From: Thaumasiovibrio sp047250365
GTDB taxonomy: Bacteria; Pseudomonadota; Gammaproteobacteria; Enterobacterales; Vibrionaceae
Reading direction: 5' to 3'
Length of the DNA: 64,000 nucleotides
NCBI RefSeq assembly: GCF_047250365.1
Contig: NZ_JBLBVL010000008.1
Location: 1 to 64,000 of the forward strand
Made by a program: the position numbers and the translations under genes. The notes beneath the pieces were generated by a model. It was not told the origin of the DNA. It ran no database searches and saw nothing but the letters and a program-made list of their open reading frames with translations. This document shows, one piece after another, positions 58,957 through 64,000 of this stretch (positions are counted from its first letter, which is position 1; every line of letters starts with the position of its first letter).

Positions 58957-60018
58957 ATGGTATCTCAGGTAAACGACTTACGCTCAACAGCCGCAGGCAT
59001 TAATAACCGTCAGCCGGTGATCGCGCGCCGTAATCAGGCCGCAGCTGCCGTGCCTGATACACAAAAAGCGGATCCATTGCGCCTCTCGCGCACCCTGACA
59101 CCGGAGCATACCCGTCAGCAGAGCTTGATCCAGCGCGCGCAAAATAAAATGGCCGCTGGGCAAGTAGCCGAACGCACCCTTACTGACATTGGTAATGGCC
59201 TCGCACAACTAAGCAAGCGCCTGCACCATGTGCTGAAAGGGCAAGGTAATACCTCGACTATGGCGCAGCAGCTCGATTCACTCAAAGCGACTATGGAGGA
59301 GCGCTTTAGTCAGGCCGAGCATCGCGGCCAAGCGGTACTGGATCGCCAGCTAAAACCGGTCTTTCAAGGTGAAGCGCGTACGCAATTTCGCCTTAAAGGA
59401 CTCGATAGCCGCACCGCAACGCAGCGCGATGAAACCTTAATTTTTAATTTTGCCAAAGGCGGTGCTAGCGCGGTACCGGTGCGCTTAGAAGCGGGCGCCT
59501 CACCGGAAAAGCAGGCCGCACAGTTTCGGCAGGTATTTAACCCGCAAGGGGTTGGGGTAGGCTTAGATCGCCAGCGTCAGTTGGTCTTTTCCGCCAGCGA
59601 AGAGGACTGGCAGCACCTGAGCCAACATATGCGTGTGGTTGGGCAAGGGGAACGCTTTCCCGCCGGGCAAGCCAATAAAGCCAAGCTAGAAAGCACCGCG
59701 CCGCGCTTTGAGCCGACAAACTGGAAAACCGACAGCAAAGCACAACTGCAAAAGACGCAGGTGGAAGCCAAGCGTATGCTGGCGCAAGTTAAGCAGAGCT
59801 TGCAAGAGGTACGCGAGCACAACCGCGAAGTGCAGCACAAAATGGACGAGCTCAATGATCGCAATGGTCAGCTGGCTGCCACCCAGTTAGATAAGGTGAT
59901 GCAGCAGTTGGATGCGATGCTCGGCGAGAGTGATCGTTTTGCGGTGGCTTACCATAACTTAAAAGCGCAAGCCCATGTGCACCGCCACACTGTGGTGTCG
60001 CTACTTGCCGATCTGTAA
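58957..60018 (+). CDS. lafW: LafW-like putative lateral hook-associated protein
   Basis: 353 residues, soluble and helical. Its middle part, AVPVRLEAGASPEKQAAQFR with NPQGVGVGLDRQRQLVFSAS, resembles the flagellin/hook 'IN' motif that occurs in flagellins and FliD. The C-terminal part is a long coiled coil (QKTQVEAKRMLAQVKQSLQE). Position after flgL and before lafA matches lafW of the E. coli Flag-2 locus, annotated as a possible hook-associated protein. Identification is from locus order and this motif, so it is moderate. No polar-system counterpart. Confidence 0.6.
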   Translation: MVSQVNDLRSTAAGINNRQPVIARRNQAAAAVPDTQKADPLRLSRTLTPEHTRQQSLIQRAQNKMAAGQVAERTLTDIGNGLAQLSKRLHHVLKGQGNTSTMAQQLDSLKATMEERFSQAEHRGQAVLDRQLKPVFQGEARTQFRLKGLDSRTATQRDETLIFNFAKGGASAVPVRLEAGASPEKQAAQFRQVFNPQGVGVGLDRQRQLVFSASEEDWQHLSQHMRVVGQGERFPAGQANKAKLESTAPRFEPTNWKTDSKAQLQKTQVEAKRMLAQVKQSLQEVREHNREVQHKMDELNDRNGQLAATQLDKVMQQLDAMLGESDRFAVAYHNLKAQAHVHRHTVVSLLADL

Positions 60019-60182
60019 GATCGGCTAAATTTGTAACTTATGCTTTCTAACGTTTTTAACCAACCTGTCATTTAACCTTTCCGTCATTTTTGGGAGCATC
60101 GCTGTCGTTCAGCGTCAGAACTGATGCTCACTCGACACCTATGGCCACTATCGCCAACTGCTCCTTACCACAAGGAGCCGTT

Positions 60183-60767
60183 ATGCAGCCGCAACTTCCC
60201 CCAGGGTTAGATCGCCTCAGTCAGATCCCCCCACAACAACTTAAAAGCGAACAACAGCAGTCTCAGCCAGCGAAAACTGCGGTGCATGTTGGCACGCAAC
60301 AAGGGCAACAGCAGTGGCCGCAACTGCAGATGCCCCTCGCGCAGTGGCAAGTGGTGCGCATGTTGTATCAACCGAGCAGTCTAACCGCGACTCGTCCCGA
60401 ACCTCCCTATAGCCAAGCCACTTCGGCGCAGCAGAGCAGCCCTGCACTGCAGTTGCGGGGTGATGGGGTGTTGCAACTGCGCGTCACCATTGATGGCCAA
60501 GTGCAGCAGATCAGCTGGCAGATCCAACATGGCGAAGCGGTGTTGCTCGCTTCCACACTTAATAAACCAGACGATATTCAGCTCTTGCCGAGCCTCAACG
60601 GCGGCTGGCGTGTGGTGGTTAATCGTGGCGAAGTCAACGAGCCGGTACAGCTATTATGGCGTTTGGATCATGGCAACCCAATTACTCATCAAAAGGGGCA
60701 GCTGGCCGCTCGAGTCTGGGTCGGAGCTTTTTTGGCATTGGTGCTGCTGTTGCTGTTGATTGTTTAA
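60183..60767 (+). CDS. lafZ: LafZ-like putative membrane protein of the lateral system
   Basis: 194 residues from ATG 60183, which has AAGGAG seven bases upstream; longer in-frame starts (60090, 60141) lack a ribosome-binding site. It is Gln/Pro-rich at the N-terminus, with a middle beta-rich part (VLQLRVTIDGQVQQISWQIQ) and a single C-terminal membrane helix (VGAFLALVLLLLLIV), so most of it would be cytoplasmic in a tail-anchored form. Order between lafW and lafA matches lafZ of E. coli Flag-2, called a possible transmembrane regulator. Function unproven. Confidence 0.55.
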   Translation: MQPQLPPGLDRLSQIPPQQLKSEQQQSQPAKTAVHVGTQQGQQQWPQLQMPLAQWQVVRMLYQPSSLTATRPEPPYSQATSAQQSSPALQLRGDGVLQLRVTIDGQVQQISWQIQHGEAVLLASTLNKPDDIQLLPSLNGGWRVVVNRGEVNEPVQLLWRLDHGNPITHQKGQLAARVWVGAFLALVLLLLLIV

Positions 60768-60819
60768 GCAAATGGCCATTTAGGTGTGTTTATACGTGGG
60801 AAATCACGCTATTTAGGTT

Positions 60820-60845
60820 TAAGAAAAAAAAATTTCTGCCGAGGT
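60820..60845 (+). promoter_or_regulatory. Sigma-28-like promoter for the lateral flagellin gene
   Basis: TAAG (60820-60823), 14 nt, then GCCGAGGT (60838-60845) resemble the flagellar sigma-28 consensus TAAA-N15-GCCGATAA, with three substitutions and spacing one shorter. It lies about 95 bp before lafA, where a LafS-type promoter is expected. Confidence 0.45.
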
Positions 60846-60939
60846 GGAAATTTTTTTTATTGGATCTTTAAGAGCACAAATTGGATCGCCGTTTCCAATT
60901 AGTGAAAAGAGAACAGCATTACCAACTGAGGGAATTACC

Positions 60940-61779
60940 ATGCTATCTATCCACACTAATTACACGTCTTTGCTAACGCAAAACAACCTAAACAAAACAG
61001 CTTCTGGTATGGACCAAGCGATGCAGCGCATCTCAACCGGTTTTCGTATCAACTCTGCATCTGACGATGCAGCGGGCCTACAGATTGCAACTAGCCTACA
61101 ATCGCAAGTAAATGGCCTAACGGTTGCTTCGCGTAACTCTCAAGATGCAATCGGTCTGCTACAAACTGCAGAAGGTGCATTTGATGAGATGACTAACATC
61201 GCACACCGCATGAAAGACCTAGCCACCCAAGGCGCGAACGACACCAACGATGTCAACGAGCGCGCTGCAATGAAAGCTGAGTGGGATGAACTACAAGACG
61301 AACTTGTCAGCATCATGGAGAACACTGAGTTTGGTTCTGGTAATAACCTACTGAGCGATTCAGGTAAGCTATCAGAAGCGATGACATTCCAAATTGGCGC
61401 ATCAGATCAAGAGCAGTTGACTGTCGATGTATCAGATCAGCTAGCGGCAGTTCAGACTGCTGTTGACGCACTAGCGGATGGTGATTTTGATGATTCTGCT
61501 GCTGCTTCGGGACTAATGGGCCTTGCTGATGCGCTAACTGATGCTACTGGCGATATCCGTTCTTCACTGGGTGCGAACATCAACCGTCTAGACCACACCA
61601 TTACCAACCTTGGTAACATGCGTGAGAACACTGAAATGGCGAAAGGCCGTATCATGGATACTGACTACGCGGTTGAGTCTTCAAACATGATGAAGAACCA
61701 GATGCTAACGCAAATGTCTATGTCTATGCTTTCTCAAGCAAACGGCATGTCTGGCATGGTAATGAGCCTAGTAGGCTAA
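60940..61779 (+). CDS. lafA: Lateral flagellin LafA
   Basis: 279 residues from ATG 60940 (MLSIHTNYTSLLTQNNL) with GAGGGAA upstream; the frame extends 32 codons without similarity. The N-terminal D0/D1 (GMDQAMQRISTGFRINSASD, DDAAGLQIATSLQSQVNGLT) and C-terminal D1/D0 (NRLDHTITNLGNMRENTEMA, MDTDYAVESSNMMKNQMLTQ) are standard, and the central domain is very short. Short flagellins of about 280 residues are typical of lateral filaments. Followed by its own terminator, so it is probably monocistronic. Confidence 0.95.
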   Translation: MLSIHTNYTSLLTQNNLNKTASGMDQAMQRISTGFRINSASDDAAGLQIATSLQSQVNGLTVASRNSQDAIGLLQTAEGAFDEMTNIAHRMKDLATQGANDTNDVNERAAMKAEWDELQDELVSIMENTEFGSGNNLLSDSGKLSEAMTFQIGASDQEQLTVDVSDQLAAVQTAVDALADGDFDDSAAASGLMGLADALTDATGDIRSSLGANINRLDHTITNLGNMRENTEMAKGRIMDTDYAVESSNMMKNQMLTQMSMSMLSQANGMSGMVMSLVG

Positions 61780-61855
61780 TACCTATGGCTAAATCAGCGT
61801 AGTTAAAGGAGGGTGGTGAGGCGACTACGTCTACCATCGTCCAACGCTGCTAAAA

Positions 61856-61884
61856 AACCGCCTCTCTGTTGAGGGCGGTTTTTT
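61856..61884 (+). terminator. Terminator of lafA
   Basis: AACCGCC and GGCGGTT pair around a short loop and are followed by TTTTTT. The A run before the stem makes it possibly bidirectional. Confidence 0.88.
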
Positions 61885-62130
61885 GTTTGTTTATTGAGCG
61901 TTAAACGGCTAATTATCTCCCTTTATTGTTTACTCTTTTTTGTTAAAAAAGCCTGTTTTATCTTCCACTTATTCGCCTGTCGTTTGGCTTAAGATCACTT
62001 AAGTCTCTTCTCGCTTGTGTCGCTGTATATCCATAGTTTACGCGGTTTTACTTTGTTGCACTGCTCGTTGCCTAGCCTGTTGCTTTATTTGTTGCAGCGG
62101 CTGTTGTGTAGCAGCGGAAACGGCAATGCC
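61885..62130. other. Intergenic region between lafA and fliD (upstream part)
   Basis: Pyrimidine-rich, no convincing gene. Two overlapping short ORFs (about 62015-62227) run through the repeated element and promoter region and are rejected. It contains an inverted half-site AGCGGAAA at 62113-62120. Confidence 0.55.
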
Positions 62131-62162
62131 CACTTCCGCCTATCGGAAGCACCACTTCCGCT
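62131..62162 (+). promoter_or_regulatory. Composite element upstream of fliD, candidate LafK site
   Basis: CACTTCCGC-CTAT-CGGAAG-CAC-CACTTCCGCT: the core TTCCGC-N4-CGGAAG-N3-CACTTCCGCT repeats the element upstream of flgB with identical spacing. It is about 103 bp upstream of the sigma-54 -24 GG. Confidence 0.6.
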
Positions 62163-62263
62163 CGCAGCGTTCGGCATTTCTGCCGTTCTTGCAAAAATCG
62201 CCGTTTTTAGCGTTTAAACCCAATTAGTGGCAAGAAGTGGTCAAAAAACCATGTTTTTAATAT

Positions 62264-62280
62264 TGGAACACTTCTTGCAT
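62264..62280 (+). promoter_or_regulatory. Sigma-54 promoter for fliD
   Basis: TGGAACACTTCTTGCAT: GG (62265-62266), 10 nt, GC (62277-62278), the required -24/-12 spacing, with TTGCA intact. It lies 47 bp upstream of the fliD start. Confidence 0.82.
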
Positions 62281-62326
62281 TTACCCGTTAGCTTATTCGA
62301 GTGCGTAATGCACCAGGGAGACAGTT

Positions 62327-63706
62327 ATGTCGATGATGGATCCGGCGTCGATGGCGCGACAAATGGTGATGCTGCAGCGTCAGCCGTTTGATATTCAGTA
62401 TGCTAGCCAAAAGCAAGGCTATCAGGCGCAGCTTGATGCGTGGAAAGATATCGATTCGGCCTTTAGCCGTTTTAGCTCCGCATTGGGCGGCTTAAACAGC
62501 ACAGATAGCAGCTTTGTTAAAAACAGTGCCACGCCAAGTGAAGAGGGCTTCTTTAACGCCTCTGCCAATCAGTATGCGCGTGAAGGCTCGTATGATCTGT
62601 TTGTTAGCCAATTGGCGAAAGCGCAGCAAGATGCCTTTACCCTAAAAGGGGATGCGCTGCCAGAAGAGGGCGAGATCACCATTGAGCTGGGTGGCGAAAG
62701 CATCACCGTCGATTTTGCCCAGTTTAATGCTGAGGGCGATAAGAATGTGCAGGATTTAGCGGACTTTATCAATACTGAAGCGGACGATTTAGGCGTTGAG
62801 GTCTCCGCCACGGTGGTACAGAGCGGCGGTGAGCGCAGTTTGGTGCTAACCAGTAACGAAACCGGTGAAGAGAATGCCTTTACGGTTAGCTCAAACGATG
62901 ATTTCAGTGAGTTCTTCGCAGAGCGCCAAGAACTAAACGCGGCTCAGAATGCCATTGTTTACCTGGGTGGTGAAGATGGTCTGAAGATTGAGAACAGCAC
63001 CAATACTATCGATAACGCCATTTATGGCGTCACCATCGAACTAACCAAGGCGCAGCAGTCAGGTGATGAGCCAATCACCTTGGTGGTCGGTAGCGACAAA
63101 GAAGCCTCGACCGATGCGGTGAAAGAGTTTGTTGATGCTTATAACGCTCTGGTCAACACCCTTAATAAGCACACTAAAACTGACTATGCGTTAGAAAACG
63201 ACGAAGATGATGGCTCTGATGACGACGATGATGACGATAACAGCATCACCATTACCCAAGCGGGCGCGCTAGCAGGCGATGGCACTGCACGCGGCTTGAA
63301 GAATATGCTTAACAATGTCACCCGTGGCCAATTTGATGAAGGCACGCTATACAGCATCGGCATTGAAGCTAACCGTGACGGGACATTAAAGATTGACTCG
63401 GCACGCTTTGAAAAAGCCCTGAATGAAAATCCAGAGAAGATCGATGCGATTTTCTTAGGCGAAAATGGTGCTATCGCCTCGCTGGAAAAAGCTATAGATC
63501 CCTATACCGGTAGTGCCAACTCAGGCGGTAACTTGCTAAAGAGCCGCCAAGATACCCTGCAAGGCAATATCGATCGCGTTGATGAGAAAACCGAACGTCT
63601 CGATAAACGTATGGAAAGTACTTACAACCGCTACTTGCGCGAATATACCGCGATGCAGCAAGTGATGTCACAGATGGCTAACACCAGTGGCATGTTCATG
63701 TTTTAA
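62327..63706 (+). CDS. fliD: Lateral flagellar filament cap protein FliD
   Basis: 459 residues (HAP2; LafB in lateral nomenclature). The cap complex folds flagellin onto the filament tip. The N-terminal MARQMVMLQRQPFDIQYASQ and KQGYQAQLDAWKDIDSAFSR and the C-terminal FliD_C region (LLKSRQDTLQGNIDRVDEKT, LDKRMESTYNRYLREYTAMQ) are canonical. A run of Asp (about residues 288-300) sits in the variable domain. GGGAGA precedes the ATG. Controlled by a sigma-54-type promoter. Confidence 0.94.
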   Translation: MSMMDPASMARQMVMLQRQPFDIQYASQKQGYQAQLDAWKDIDSAFSRFSSALGGLNSTDSSFVKNSATPSEEGFFNASANQYAREGSYDLFVSQLAKAQQDAFTLKGDALPEEGEITIELGGESITVDFAQFNAEGDKNVQDLADFINTEADDLGVEVSATVVQSGGERSLVLTSNETGEENAFTVSSNDDFSEFFAERQELNAAQNAIVYLGGEDGLKIENSTNTIDNAIYGVTIELTKAQQSGDEPITLVVGSDKEASTDAVKEFVDAYNALVNTLNKHTKTDYALENDEDDGSDDDDDDDNSITITQAGALAGDGTARGLKNMLNNVTRGQFDEGTLYSIGIEANRDGTLKIDSARFEKALNENPEKIDAIFLGENGAIASLEKAIDPYTGSANSGGNLLKSRQDTLQGNIDRVDEKTERLDKRMESTYNRYLREYTAMQQVMSQMANTSGMFMF

Positions 63707-63718
63707 GGAGCACACAAA

Positions 63719-64000
63719 ATGTTGATGGATGAGAACGGCTTTGATGCGTATCACCAAGTAAATGTAGAAGCCCAAGCCGCTGCCGCCAGCCCGTACCAAT
63801 TGGTGATGATGTTGATCAATGGTTTTATGGACAACCTAGAGCGAGCAGAAGGCCACATGCAGGCCAAACGCTTTAAAGAGAAAGGTGAAGCCGTCACGAA
63901 GTGCATTGACATTATTGGTGGCCTGAACAGTGCGCTGGATATGGAAAAGGGCGGCGAGCTAGCTAAGCAGATGAGTGGGCTGTATGAGTTTTGCAGCCTG
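63719..64000 (+). CDS. fliS: Lateral flagellar chaperone FliS (partial, cut by window end)
   Basis: 94 residues visible, open at the right edge. It starts MLMDENGFDAYHQVNVEAQA, followed by AAASPYQLVMMLINGFMDNL and AVTKCIDIIGGLNSALDMEK, the FliS fold. FliS is the flagellin chaperone. AAGGAG lies 8 bp before the start, and it is 12 bp after fliD, so it shares the fliD transcript. The remaining lateral genes (fliT, fliK, fliL, lafS, motor genes) would be expected beyond the edge. Confidence 0.9.
   Translation, partial: MLMDENGFDAYHQVNVEAQAAAASPYQLVMMLINGFMDNLERAEGHMQAKRFKEKGEAVTKCIDIIGGLNSALDMEKGGELAKQMSGLYEFCSL

Noticed and set aside
62015..62227. Two overlapping short ORFs between lafA and fliD
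   Set aside because: They overlap each other in different frames and read through the repeated half-sites of the candidate LafK element upstream of fliD; no ribosome-binding site or family resemblance.
63190..63245. Asp-coding micro-repeat in fliD as a frameshift or contingency locus
   Set aside because: The reading frame is intact and codons vary (GAT/GAC), so it is an acidic loop in the variable domain rather than a slippage tract.

Overview
The window looks like a Vibrionaceae chromosome (Vibrio/Photobacterium/Grimontia-like gammaproteobacterium). The reasons are a lysC with a gamma-proteobacterial lysine riboswitch, a divergent uvrA/ssb pair sharing a perfect LexA box, a PglL/Wzy_C ligase, and a complete lateral (Flag-2/Laf type) flagellar locus with lafK and motY. 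I cannot name the species from the sequence alone.

Layout. (1) 1-8560, core chromosome: lysC with its riboswitch (-), a PLP aminotransferase (+), a Wzy_C/PglL-family membrane ligase (-), uvrA (-), ssb (+). (2) About 8621-31077, an AT-richer mobile genomic island flanked by a 19/20 direct repeat. Its left end carries three consecutive tyrosine recombinases, two small HTH/coiled-coil proteins and a RecD2-like helicase, an arrangement matching the published GInt / Gamma-Mobile-Trio (GMT) islands. Its cargo, left to right, is a complete IS1595-type element with an SH3-like passenger gene and perfect 8-bp target duplication, a DUF2188 gene, an unrecognised four-gene minus-strand operon (18493-21758), an orphan ParS/MbcA-type antitoxin domain, a serine resolvase, a type I restriction-modification operon (hsdM-hsdS-hsdR), a Kiwa pair (kwaA-kwaB) bracketed by duplicated hsdR 3' ends, a winged-helix/coiled-coil gene and an Xre regulator with palindromic operators. 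(3) 31335-32366, a TRM11/UPF0020-type methyltransferase. (4) 32516-64000, a contiguous lateral flagellar cluster: flhA-orf-flhB-fliR-fliQ-fliP-fliN-fliM (-), motY-lafK-fliEFGHIJ (+), flgA and flgM-flgN (-), flgBCDEFGHIJKL-lafW-lafZ-like genes, lafA, fliD and the start of fliS (+). The locus runs off the right edge.

How it works together. The island is a mobile defence island: recombinases for movement, restriction-modification and Kiwa against phage, and an uncharacterised four-gene operon whose first protein has a PD-(D/E)XK-like nuclease signature. That operon is the best candidate here for an undescribed defence system. The flagellar locus encodes export gate, MS/C ring, rod, hook, junction, cap, filament, FlgM anti-sigma factor and the sigma-54 activator LafK. 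Two sigma-54-type promoters (flgB, fliD) each sit downstream of the same composite element with identical internal spacing, a likely LafK binding site.
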